Part shown: positions 1-5,691 of the stretch, in pieces | Position numbering within the stretch: position 1 is the stretch's first letter | How the letters are laid out: every line of letters begins with the position of its first letter | Assembly (NCBI GenBank): GCA_030631125.1 | Contig: DAOVLS010000067.1 | Span: forward strand, 1-9,592 | Length of the DNA: 9,592 nt | Direction of reading: 5' to 3' | Source: Planctomycetales bacterium | GTDB taxonomy: Bacteria; Planctomycetota; Phycisphaerae; SM23-33 | Notes under the pieces: model-generated | The model's input: the letters and a program-made list of their open reading frames with translations, nothing else | Told to the model about the DNA's origin: nothing | The model's database searches: none | Made by a program: the position numbers and the translations under genes

Positions 1-80
1 AATTTCCGATTTCCGATTGAACAAAAGAGCACCGAATGTTTCTTTTCAATTGGAAATTGAAAATCGGAAATTGGAAATCA
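1..80. repeat. Heptamer tandem array folded as an inverted repeat
   Basis: The left arm (1-18) is built from GATTTCC-type heptamers. The right arm (47-80) is built from AAATYGG-type heptamers, the reverse complement of the same unit: CAATTGG, AAATTGA, AAATCGG, AAATTGG. Bases 1-18 pair with 62-79 at 16 of 18 positions. A second, perfect hairpin sits in the loop: TTTTCAATT (43-51), GGA, AATTGAAAA (55-63). The array directly abuts the HNH gene, and its last bases (78-80) are that gene's stop codon. It may act as a 3'-end structure or terminator, although it is AT-rich and lacks a clean U-tract. It starts at the window edge, so its full length is unknown. Confidence 0.8.
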
Positions 81-713
81 TTCTTTTAACTCCACGTTCC
101 AGTATGCGGCGGCGAGGAACTGCTTCCACGAGGCGTATTTCTCACCGGTCAGTTGCACCCGGATTATGGGTGAGCGTTTCGGTTTGACGGGTGTAACGAT
201 GAGTTTCATACCGGCCCGCTCCGGCGTCCTGCCGCCCTTGCGGACGTTGCAGGCTACGCAGCAGCAGACGACGTTGTCCCAGGTGGCCTTGCCGCCGAGG
301 CTGCGGGGGACGACGTGGTCCAGGCTCAGTTCGGGTAGCGGGAAGCGTTTTCCGCAATACTGGCAGCGGTTGCGGTCGCGGGCGTAGATGTTCCTGCGGT
401 TGAATTTGACCCGCTGTTGCGGCAGGCGGTCGTAAAACATCAGCCTTATAATCCACGGTACGGCGATCTCGAACCGCACGCAGTGGATCCAATCATGCCC
501 GTCGCGCTGGTATTTCGCGCGGAACTCGCTCACCTCGCGCCAGGAGTCGAAATCGTACGAGAGATACTGGTCGTTCTCGATACTGACGACCTCGGCGAGG
601 TTGCGATACAGCAGGCTGAACGCCCGCCGCGCGGGGATGATCCGAATGGCTGCATAATGCTTGTTCAGCATCAGCACATTGGCGTTCAACGCACTTGCCG
701 GAGCGATCAACAT
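78..713 (-). CDS. HNH endonuclease family protein
   Basis: A 211-residue HNH nuclease-fold protein, predicted to be cytoplasmic and to cut or bind DNA using a metal ion. The N-terminal half (about 12-65, with RRAFSLLYR and the SYDFDSWREVSEF stretch) is the domain that precedes HNH in a family common in planctomycetes and some other phyla. The HNH core covers about 108-160. It has a zinc knuckle C117-x2-C120 and C152-x2-C155, the catalytic D132-H133 pair in LSLDHVVPRSLGG, N147 in TWDNVV, and the closing N156..KGGRTP. All key residues are present, so it looks intact. The cellular role of this family is not established, and being beside no methylase or specificity subunit argues against a classical restriction system. 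The start at 713 has no Shine-Dalgarno sequence, but a -10 box lies 6 bases upstream; M15 is an alternative start. Confidence 0.9.
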   Translation of the reverse strand: MLIAPASALNANVLMLNKHYAAIRIIPARRAFSLLYRNLAEVVSIENDQYLSYDFDSWREVSEFRAKYQRDGHDWIHCVRFEIAVPWIIRLMFYDRLPQQRVKFNRRNIYARDRNRCQYCGKRFPLPELSLDHVVPRSLGGKATWDNVVCCCVACNVRKGGRTPERAGMKLIVTPVKPKRSPIIRVQLTGEKYASWKQFLAAAYWNVELKE

Positions 714-719
714 GGCTTG

Positions 720-747
720 AGTATATCAGAAATATCAGGTGATACAA
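720..747 (-). promoter_or_regulatory. Promoter of the HNH gene, probably leaderless
   Basis: On the minus strand the extended -10 TGA-TATACT (box at 725-720) is followed by only six bases (CAAGCC) and then the ATG at 713. The expected transcription start therefore falls on or next to the A of the start codon. A weak -35, TTGTAT (747-742), sits 16 bp upstream of the -10. No Shine-Dalgarno sequence is present. Confidence 0.5.
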
Positions 748-974
748 TACCGAAACGCGGGAGGCCGGCGGGACGCCTTTTGGCATTACCATGGACAAGG
801 AGGTGGGTCAGTCCATGCGTACATGGGAAGCGGTAGTTCAAACCCCTTTTCGGCGTGTCCGTCTGCGAAGACCATGCTTGCCTTGCCTGTTCGCGGGCCT
901 GCTGAAGCGGGGGCATGTTACAAAGCAGGTTCATCATCGTCGCATCCATGCTATGCCGCCCCGCGAATTACCCC

Positions 975-1013
975 ACAGCCCACGGAGAAGGAGATAAAAA
1001 CTCCATGGGCTGT
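975..1013. other. Stem-loop downstream of the PEP-CTERM gene
   Basis: ACAGCCCACGGAG (975-987) pairs with CTCCATGGGCTGT (1001-1013) in a 13-bp stem with one mismatch and a 13-base loop. Read on the minus strand the loop contains a TTTTT run. No U-tract follows the stem in either direction, so a role as an intrinsic terminator is uncertain. Confidence 0.45.
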
Positions 1014-1032
1014 AGGTGCAAAACCACTCTTT

Positions 1033-1053
1033 CCGTCGTCGTACCGACGACGG
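1033..1053 (-). terminator. Probable terminator hairpin of the PEP-CTERM gene
   Basis: CCGTCGTCG (1033-1041) and CGACGACGG (1045-1053) form a perfect 9-bp GC-rich stem with a 3-base loop, starting 26 bases past the PEP-CTERM stop codon. On the minus strand it is followed by AAAGAGTGGTTTTGC, a weak T-rich tail, so it is a plausible but not textbook terminator. Confidence 0.55.
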
Positions 1054-1079
1054 CTAAACAAACTACCGATTACCGGTTA

Positions 1080-2096
1080 CTACGCTCTGCGGCGTCGGCG
1101 AATCAGAACGCCGATTCCGCCGAGACCCAGAAGAACCATCGTCGCCGGTTCGGGAACGTACTGAACCTCGAGGTCGCCGCCGACGCCGTCATTGTCAAGC
1201 ATCACCCAGTGTCCTCCGTTGGGGTCGGTATTAGTCTCGACGAGTGTCAGGCCCGTAGTGGTAAGAGCACCGGTACCATCCACCGTCAGGATCGGTATTG
1301 TAGTAACATTTGCCACGGGTGTGAAACTGGTGTAATCGACGACCAACTCAAGCGTACCGGCCAATGTGGCGTCGTCGTAATCAACATGGGCGGTTCCGGT
1401 AACCTGAATCGGTGTAATGTTACCATCGGCATCCAGCACGGCCTCCAGCGTCGAACCGGGGTTCTGCGTGTAGCAGTTGAACTGAATGCTGGTCGGGCCT
1501 GTGCCGACTACCTTAAGCCGACCTATTCCGTAATCGAACCCGTAACCTGTGTAGTTACCACCTCCGTTTGCACCCACCGTCATGTAACGGTACTGTGCAT
1601 TCCGCTGGCCGACACTACCACCTTCGATCGTCCATTGTCCAGACCCACAGGGGCGAGCCCGGCTATCCCAACCACCCGTAGCGACTTGCATGCTGCTGCC
1701 GGAATAGAAATCTCCGCCATACTGGGTGAAGGTGGACACGCCAAGGCTGGCGAGGCCGTTGAAACCAACCCGCAATTCTCCCACGCCGCCGGTAGCACCG
1801 AGCGTATAGGTTCCTGCCAGCATTTCGAGGTGCCCTACGTTATATTTACCGAAATACAACTTGTTGGCGTCGGCATTTGCGGAAATCTGGGCTGTCCCGC
1901 CATTGGAAATGTAAACATGCCAATACTCACCCGTTGCAGGTGGGGAGTCCGGAGCATTGTTGTCCCAATTACCATCAACGTGCCAACTGTCCGTACCGGC
2001 GTTGCTCCAGTTGGTGGTGATGTAGGTAGCACCGAACGCCGGTACCGCCAGAGCCACCACTGCCACTACTGCTAATACAATTGCTGTGTTTCTCAT
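1080..2096 (-). CDS. Secreted PEP-CTERM protein, beta-rich, function unknown
   Basis: A 338-residue exported protein. Residues 1-22 form a signal peptide with a hydrophobic core and likely cleavage after AFG. The mature part is rich in Gly, Thr and Asn with alternating beta-type patterns (NWSNAGTDSWHVDGNWDN near 29-46; YISNGGTAQISANADANKLYFG near 62-83), which suggests a beta-helix or beta-sandwich surface protein. The C-terminus is a complete PEP-CTERM signal: VPEPATM (314-320), a short hydrophobic helix (321-332) and RRRRR before the final Ala. In known systems this tail is processed by an exosortase and the protein goes to the cell surface or extracellular matrix. No exosortase is encoded in this window. 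A good Shine-Dalgarno AAGGAG (2109-2104) lies 7 bases before the ATG, fixing the start. No catalytic motif is visible. An AraC regulator is encoded immediately upstream. Confidence 0.88.
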   Translation of the reverse strand: MRNTAIVLAVVAVVALAVPAFGATYITTNWSNAGTDSWHVDGNWDNNAPDSPPATGEYWHVYISNGGTAQISANADANKLYFGKYNVGHLEMLAGTYTLGATGGVGELRVGFNGLASLGVSTFTQYGGDFYSGSSMQVATGGWDSRARPCGSGQWTIEGGSVGQRNAQYRYMTVGANGGGNYTGYGFDYGIGRLKVVGTGPTSIQFNCYTQNPGSTLEAVLDADGNITPIQVTGTAHVDYDDATLAGTLELVVDYTSFTPVANVTTIPILTVDGTGALTTTGLTLVETNTDPNGGHWVMLDNDGVGGDLEVQYVPEPATMVLLGLGGIGVLIRRRRRA

Positions 2097-2163
2097 CTTG
2101 CTTCTCCTTTCATCCCTAGACTTGAAGAGCTGACTAATCCTGATCCGTTATCCTGATGCCATG

Positions 2164-2192
2164 ATTATACCACAGATTCCCGAAACTGCCTA
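2164..2192 (-). promoter_or_regulatory. Promoter of the PEP-CTERM gene
   Basis: On the minus strand a perfect TATAAT (2169-2164) is preceded by TGG, giving an extended -10. TAGGCA (2192-2187) lies 17 bp upstream as a partial -35. The predicted start near 2157 gives a leader of about 60 bases that carries the AAGGAG ribosome site, so this gene can be transcribed independently of the AraC gene. Confidence 0.55.
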
Positions 2193-2231
2193 TAAGACAA
2201 TGTCGCTTTTACTCGGATTATTCCGTTTTGT

Positions 2232-3284
2232 TTATTTTCGCACAGACGGGGCTTGGTTGGCTGCTTTTGCCATTCGGCGGCGGTAGGCGGTGGGGTTGGC
2301 GCCGTTAATACGGCGGAAAAGTCGGCCAAAGTAACTGGGATCATCAATTCCGACCATTCGGGCTACTTCGGAGACCATCAGGTCTGTCATAAGCAGTTCG
2401 GCGGCGATGGACATGCGGACGTTGGCGAGATACTGGATTGGCGTTACTCCCACAGCGGCCTTGAATTGCCGGCCGAGGTGATCGGCGCTTGTATCGGCGG
2501 CGGCGGAGATATCTTCCATTGTGATGGAATCGCTGTAATTGGAATGGATGAACCGGCGTGCGGTTTCGACCCGGACGGCAAACCGTTCCGAAGCGGTTTT
2601 GGACGATTTGCTGGCGGCGCCTTTGCGTGGCCTTCGTTGCGAAGTCTGTTTCCGTCCCGCCGAATCGGGAAGGCCTGACCTGAGGCGGCGCGGGACCATC
2701 AATGCATCGACATCGGCGGATACGGCGGTCGCGCGGGCGCAGCGGTGCAGGAACTCCATCAGCAGGCATCGCCCCACGCCGGCGTAATCGGGCGGTTTGG
2801 ACCGAACCTCTTCAAGCAGGTCGTTTGTCAGCCTGCTGAAATTCCGGCCCAGGAGCACGTATGGCTGAGTTGACTCTATCGTATCGGCTTCAGGCATGAC
2901 GTGGAAGACCTGTACCCGCACGCCGAACGGATAGACAGTCAGGAACATGATCGAATGGGACCAATCCGGGTCGAAATCCATGGTCCGATACCAGGTTGTC
3001 TGGACCGCCGTATGAGGTGTCCCTGCCGGCATGAGGACTATTCTTCCCGGCGTGAAGACAAACGGTTTTTTTTCGATGCAATACGGCGTCCGTCCTGCCA
3101 GTCCGATAACGAGGTCTCGCTCACGATGCCCGGGGTCGTATGGGCGGTCGCATCTGGGCTCCTTGACGCAGTCGGCGTCTGTGATCTGTTCGGGCAGGAA
3201 GAGTTTGCCGATGCCGTCGCGCTCGACCCACGGCAGGATGCGATCATTGATAATATCACGGACTGCTTCCCGGAGAGTTTTCAT
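2232..3284 (-). CDS. AraC-family transcriptional regulator with cupin-like N-terminal domain
   Basis: A 350-residue DNA-binding regulator. Residues about 55-130 look like the AraC-type cupin ligand-sensing domain (RERDLVIGLAGRTPYCI, then GRIVLMPAGTPHTA at 80-93). A basic, low-complexity linker at about 198-232 (RRLRSG, RRPRKGAASKSSK) separates it from the C-terminal HTH_18 domain at about 236-338. That domain has two helix-turn-helix units (TMEDISAAADTSADHLGRQF, 255-274; VSEVARMVGIDDPSYFGRLF, 304-323) and the family signature PSYFGRLFRRINGANPTAYR (316-335). In this family the N-terminal half usually binds a sugar or other small ligand; the ligand is unknown here. The next gene on the strand is the PEP-CTERM protein, 135 bp away, a possible target. 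There is no Shine-Dalgarno sequence before the ATG; the -10 box lies 7 bases upstream, so the transcript may be leaderless. Confidence 0.92.
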   Translation of the reverse strand: MKTLREAVRDIINDRILPWVERDGIGKLFLPEQITDADCVKEPRCDRPYDPGHRERDLVIGLAGRTPYCIEKKPFVFTPGRIVLMPAGTPHTAVQTTWYRTMDFDPDWSHSIMFLTVYPFGVRVQVFHVMPEADTIESTQPYVLLGRNFSRLTNDLLEEVRSKPPDYAGVGRCLLMEFLHRCARATAVSADVDALMVPRRLRSGLPDSAGRKQTSQRRPRKGAASKSSKTASERFAVRVETARRFIHSNYSDSITMEDISAAADTSADHLGRQFKAAVGVTPIQYLANVRMSIAAELLMTDLMVSEVARMVGIDDPSYFGRLFRRINGANPTAYRRRMAKAANQAPSVRK

Positions 3285-3291
3285 TTCATTA

Positions 3292-3300
3292 ATTATATCA
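3292..3300 (-). promoter_or_regulatory. Extended -10 promoter of the AraC-type gene, probably leaderless
   Basis: On the minus strand TGA-TATAAT (3300-3292) is followed by seven bases (TAATGAA) and the ATG at 3284. Transcription would start within about one base of the start codon. There is no recognisable -35, since that position lies inside the GGGACTA heptamer array, and no Shine-Dalgarno sequence. Confidence 0.55.
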
Positions 3301-3306
3301 GTAGGA

Positions 3307-3397
3307 GGGACTAGGGACTAGGGACTTGGGATTAGGGAAAAACAAAAAACATGGAACCTGCTTTTGCCAAGTCCCTAATCCCTAGTCCCAAGTCCCT
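3307..3397. repeat. GGGACTA heptamer array folded as an inverted repeat
   Basis: The left arm has four heptamers in a row plus a partial one: GGGACTA (3307-3313), GGGACTA (3314-3320), GGGACTT (3321-3327), GGGATTA (3328-3334), GGGA (3335-3338). The right arm (3369-3397) carries the reverse-complement units AGTCCCT, AATCCCT, AGTCCCA and AGTCCCT. The arms can pair over more than 20 bp, with mismatches where the TAG and AAG units are swapped. The loop holds A-rich sequence (T-rich on the minus strand). The array lies between the GAF-AAA+ gene and the AraC promoter. It also supplies the last codons and the stop of the former, so it may insulate the two genes. Confidence 0.85.
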
Positions 3398-4932
3398 TTC
3401 TTTATGTTGATTTGGTACTTTTTGATGCGGTATCGGAGGTTGTCCCTGCTGACGCCCAGGGTCTTGGCGGTGCGGGTCTGGTTGCCGGCGTTTTCACGCA
3501 GGGCCTTGATTATCAGCGTCTTTTCCATGTTTTCCAGTGCGTTGGGCGATCCGGGCGGGTCTTGCCGCTCTGTCGAAAGTGGTCCGGGCGAATCCGCCGT
3601 CGGGCGGTGGTCCGTCTCGACAATCTCGGCAGGGAGTTGGGCCAGGTCAATAGCGCATTCGTCCGCCAGCAGGCACGCCCGCTCAAGGATGTTCTGGAGT
3701 TCGCGGATATTTCCAGGCCAGTCGTAGCGAACCAGCGCCTGCATTGCCCGATCGGTAACGGTGGGGCGGGCGGTCTTCAGGTCGGCTGACAGGATGCCGA
3801 GGAAATGCTCCGCCAGGATCGGGATGTCTTCGCGTCGTCGGCGCAGAGGCGGGACGGTGATGGGAAAGACGTTCAGGCGGTAGTACAGGTCGTCGCGGAA
3901 CCGCCCTTCGCGACGGTCGGCGTCGAGGTCGCGATTACTGGCGGCGATAACGCGGACATCGCATCCGATTGTCCTTGTCCCGCCGACGCGTACGAACTCC
4001 TTTTCCTGGAGGACGCGAAGGAGTTTGACCTGAACGGCCGGTGCGACTTCGCCGATTTCGTCGAGGAATATGGTTCCTTCGTCGGCCAGTTCGAACCGTC
4101 CGAGCCTCCGGCCCGTAGCACCGGTGAAGGCCCCGGCTTCGTGTCCGAACAGTTCGCTTTCCAGCAGCGTCTCGGGAAGGGCGGCGCAGTTGACGGCGAT
4201 GAATGGGAGGTCCGCGCGGGGCGAGTTTTCGTGGATCGCCCTGGCCGCCAGTTCCTTGCCCGTTCCGCTCTCGCCCAGCAGCAGGACCGTAGCGGCCGAC
4301 GGCGAGACACGCCCAATCAGCCTCAGGACATCCCGCATTGCCGGCGAATCGCCAAGCATCTTCGCCGGCGGGCGAAAGGCCTCCTTAAGCCCGCGATTCT
4401 CCCGCCTGACGCGGTCGTAAGACTGGGCATTGGCTGCGGCGATAGCGGCAAGGTTGGCGAATACCTGGGCCAGTTCCTTGTCGCTGTCGTTGAACTGTTC
4501 CGTCCCGACGGGATTGATGACCTCCACCACGCCGAGCGCCTCGCCCTTGTGGATCATCGGTGCGGCGACGAGGCTTCGGGTCTGAAATGCGACCTTGTCG
4601 TCGATTTTCTTATAGTGGGCCTTTTCGCGAGCGACGTCGTTGTGGATTTGCGCCTTTCCGGTGGCCAGGGCCTTTCCTGAAAATCCCGCCTTGGCATCGT
4701 ATTCCATGCCTATCAACTGGTCGGACCGGTCGCCGACGGCGGCGAGGAAGACCTGCTTTCCGCGGGCCTGGTCCAGCATGATAACGCTGGACGCCTCCGC
4801 CCGCAGCACTGCCGCCGCAGCAGCGGCTATCGCATGGAGCGTTTCGTCAAGACCCTGGGCGATGTTAATGGCCGCCGAGGCATCGACTAACGCCGAAAGC
4901 GTCTCCCGCGGTAGATTTCGAGTAGAAACCAT
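3382..4932 (-). CDS. Sigma54-dependent activator: GAF - AAA+ - Fis-type HTH
   Basis: A 516-residue bacterial enhancer-binding protein that uses ATP hydrolysis to open sigma54 promoters. The N-terminal sensor is a GAF domain (about 15-170), with no phosphoacceptor receiver domain. The AAA+ core (about 193-430) has Walker A GESGTGKE (220-227), the sigma54-contacting GAFTGA loop (267-272), Walker B GTIFLDE (286-292), [13 protein letters not shown] (344-356) and [10 protein letters not shown] (405-414). The Fis-type helix-turn-helix is at about 468-507 ([17 protein letters not shown]). All motor motifs are intact. The layout resembles NifA and other GAF-sensing activators, but the GAF ligand cannot be read and the GAF part has no cysteines. 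The final residues GTWD and the stop come from the heptamer array. No Shine-Dalgarno sequence precedes the ATG. No histidine kinase is encoded in the window, which fits small-molecule sensing. Confidence 0.95.
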   Translation of the reverse strand: MVSTRNLPRETLSALVDASAAINIAQGLDETLHAIAAAAAAVLRAEASSVIMLDQARGKQVFLAAVGDRSDQLIGMEYDAKAGFSGKALATGKAQIHNDVAREKAHYKKIDDKVAFQTRSLVAAPMIHKGEALGVVEVINPVGTEQFNDSDKELAQVFANLAAIAAANAQSYDRVRRENRGLKEAFRPPAKMLGDSPAMRDVLRLIGRVSPSAATVLLLGESGTGKELAARAIHENSPRADLPFIAVNCAALPETLLESELFGHEAGAFTGATGRRLGRFELADEGTIFLDEIGEVAPAVQVKLLRVLQEKEFVRVGGTRTIGCDVRVIAASNRDLDADRREGRFRDDLYYRLNVFPITVPPLRRRREDIPILAEHFLGILSADLKTARPTVTDRAMQALVRYDWPGNIRELQNILERACLLADECAIDLAQLPAEIVETDHRPTADSPGPLSTERQDPPGSPNALENMEKTLIIKALRENAGNQTRTAKTLGVSRDNLRYRIKKYQINIKKGTWD

Positions 4933-4940
4933 TACGTTTG

Positions 4941-4969
4941 AGTTTGGTCGCGCCGATACGCACGGTCAA
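4941..4969 (-). promoter_or_regulatory. Possible promoter of the GAF-AAA+-Fis gene
   Basis: In the 51-bp gap behind the toxin gene, TTGACC (4969-4964, five of six consensus bases) is followed after 17 bp by CAAACT (4946-4941, three of six). The -10 lies eight bases before the ATG at 4932 and there is no Shine-Dalgarno sequence, so a leaderless start is again possible. The weak -10 keeps this tentative; read-through from the antitoxin-toxin pair is the alternative. Confidence 0.3.
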
Positions 4970-4983
4970 GAAAAAATTGGCTT

Positions 4984-5361
4984 TTAGCCTGGGCGAGTCC
5001 TAATAGGGAGTTTCCGTACGCGGATTTGCTTTTCAGTAACCGAGACTGCGGCGCCGGCGTCCAAGTCGTTATGGCAACGGCGAACAATTGTTTCGATTAG
5101 GTTTGAAACAGCCTCAGCGCGGAGCCCCTCGATTCTAATCCGAATTACGGATGGTGCGGCGGCATCAGATAATGCCAACAGCGTATGAAAATCGGAATCG
5201 AGAGTTACGACGACTTGCCCATGCTCACGGGCGTATTCGAGAATCGCTGAATCCGTTGCCGTGGCTAATCCACACTCGCTTGTGTGGACGGCATCTGATG
5301 CGGCATTACGCAGCCGATGGGCGGCAGTACGCGGCAGGCCCTGGTCGAGAAGAAATTTCAT
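4984..5361 (-). CDS. DUF5615 PIN-like protein, probable toxin
   Basis: A 125-residue protein of the DUF5615 (Mut7-C/PIN-like) family. These proteins have a PIN-type RNase fold and occur widely as the toxin partner of DUF433 proteins. The N-terminal FLLDQGLP places the first acidic residue at D6. The middle AREHGQVVVTLDSDFHTLL carries the conserved TxDxDF motif at 54-59 (D56, D58), as expected for metal binding. A SVIRIRIEGL strand (71-80) and a helix at about 81-95 complete the fold. Length is normal and there is no sign of damage. Its ATG overlaps the antitoxin stop as ATGA, so the two are translationally coupled. The RNA target is unknown. Some DUF5615 proteins have no demonstrated toxicity, so toxin is a family-based inference. 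Confidence 0.85.
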   Translation of the reverse strand: MKFLLDQGLPRTAAHRLRNAASDAVHTSECGLATATDSAILEYAREHGQVVVTLDSDFHTLLALSDAAAPSVIRIRIEGLRAEAVSNLIETIVRRCHNDLDAGAAVSVTEKQIRVRKLPIRTRPG

Positions 5362-5585
5362 GATGCAGCCAGCGTGAGTGTCTTATCGTCGAGGGTTGCA
5401 GCGGCATATTCCAGCGCCTGGCGGATGTCCTCGTCTTCCAGTTCAGGATATTCACGCAGAAGATCATCTCGATCCGGGTATGTCGCCACCGCCTCCAGAA
5501 CCCGCCGAACCGTCAACCGAAGGTCGCGAATACAGGGCTGGCCATTCATCTTCGCGGGATTACAGGTTATCCGGTCAAAGGCCAT
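5358..5585 (-). CDS. DUF433 protein, probable antitoxin
   Basis: A 75-residue DUF433 protein. It has the family pattern RITCNPAKMNGQPCIRDLRL (5-24), followed by a helical VRRVLEAVATYPDRDDLLREYPELEDEDIRQALEYAA, the winged-helix-like fold that binds DNA. In DUF433-DUF5615 modules this partner is taken to neutralise the PIN-like protein and to repress its own promoter. The length is typical. A Shine-Dalgarno sequence AAAGGG (5599-5594) lies 8 bases before the ATG, which supports this start. The stop overlaps the toxin start as ATGA. The gene is divergent from the ECF sigma gene, sharing a 106-bp promoter region. Confidence 0.85.
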   Translation of the reverse strand: MAFDRITCNPAKMNGQPCIRDLRLTVRRVLEAVATYPDRDDLLREYPELEDEDIRQALEYAAATLDDKTLTLAAS

Positions 5586-5593
5586 ATGAAGTT

Positions 5594-5634
5594 CCCTTTG
5601 TTTCTACCAAATAGTATATCGCATTCAGTCTGAA
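5594..5634 (-). promoter_or_regulatory. Antitoxin-toxin promoter with palindromic candidate operator
   Basis: On the minus strand TATACT (5618-5613) forms a -10 box about 28 bases before the DUF433 ATG. AAAGGG (5599-5594) is the ribosome site. Directly upstream of the -10 is an 11-bp perfect palindrome, TTCAG-T-CTGAA (5624-5634), inside the spacer where a repressor would block polymerase. No good -35 is visible (TTTCGG at 5641-5636). Autoregulation by the antitoxin is inferred from the family. Confidence 0.4.
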
Positions 5635-5647
5635 GCCGAAAGAAAAA

Positions 5648-5691
5648 TTGCGACTAAACGTGCTGTTTCCTATGATGCCGTATAAATCTGT
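5648..5691 (+). promoter_or_regulatory. Promoter of the ECF sigma gene, very short or no leader
   Basis: TTGCGA (5648-5653) and TATGAT (5671-5676, five of six consensus bases) are separated by 17 bp and would start transcription near 5683, leaving about 9 bases of leader. A second box, TATAAA (5681-5686), sits 5 bases before the ATG and would give a leaderless message. No Shine-Dalgarno sequence is present before 5692 in either case. Confidence 0.45.

Larger units (their letters stand above)
714..1079. other. 366-bp intergenic region with stem-loops, no assigned gene
   Basis: No open reading frame here resembles a known protein. On the plus strand an extended -10-like TGA-TACAAT (740-748) lies back to back with the HNH promoter. 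CATGGAC (790-796) pairs perfectly with GTCCATG (811-817), and the 14-base loop contains AAGGAGGTG, a near-ideal Shine-Dalgarno sequence. CCATG (813-817) can alternatively pair with CATGG (822-826). CCTGCT (898-903) can pair with AGCAGG (924-929). Near the PEP-CTERM gene two further hairpins are listed separately. I compared it by eye with SRP RNA, RNase P RNA and tmRNA signatures and saw no match. It could encode a small RNA or a short peptide, or be only spacer. Confidence 0.4.

Noticed and set aside
78..713. HNH gene as part of a restriction-modification system or homing element
   Set aside because: No methylase, intron or intein is adjacent, and the N-terminal domain matches the stand-alone HNH family seen in planctomycetes.
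766..780. Short GGCG-GGA-CGCC hairpin followed by a few T residues as a terminator
   Set aside because: The stem is only four base pairs, with no gene upstream on that strand to terminate.
707..949. 80-codon minus-strand frame whose stop overlaps the HNH start
   Set aside because: The overlap looks like translational coupling, but the product has no domain and there is no clear ribosome site. The HNH promoter lies inside it, so I treat it as chance.
815..997. 60-codon plus-strand frame with an AAGGAGGTG upstream, as a firm gene
   Set aside because: The ribosome site is good, but the peptide is Arg-rich and low in informative motifs. It is kept as a hunt item rather than annotated as a coding sequence.
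915..2075. 386-codon open frame on the plus strand opposite the PEP-CTERM gene
   Set aside because: It has no recognisable domain and no ribosome site, and the opposite strand encodes a protein with a signal peptide, a full PEP-CTERM tail and a strong Shine-Dalgarno sequence.
3307..3397. CRISPR-like array
   Set aside because: The repeats are contiguous 7-bp units without spacers, and no cas gene is nearby.
3805..4680. 291-codon open frame on the plus strand
   Set aside because: It is antisense to the GAF-AAA+ gene, whose Walker, GAFTGA and HTH motifs are unmistakable; long antisense frames are common at high GC.
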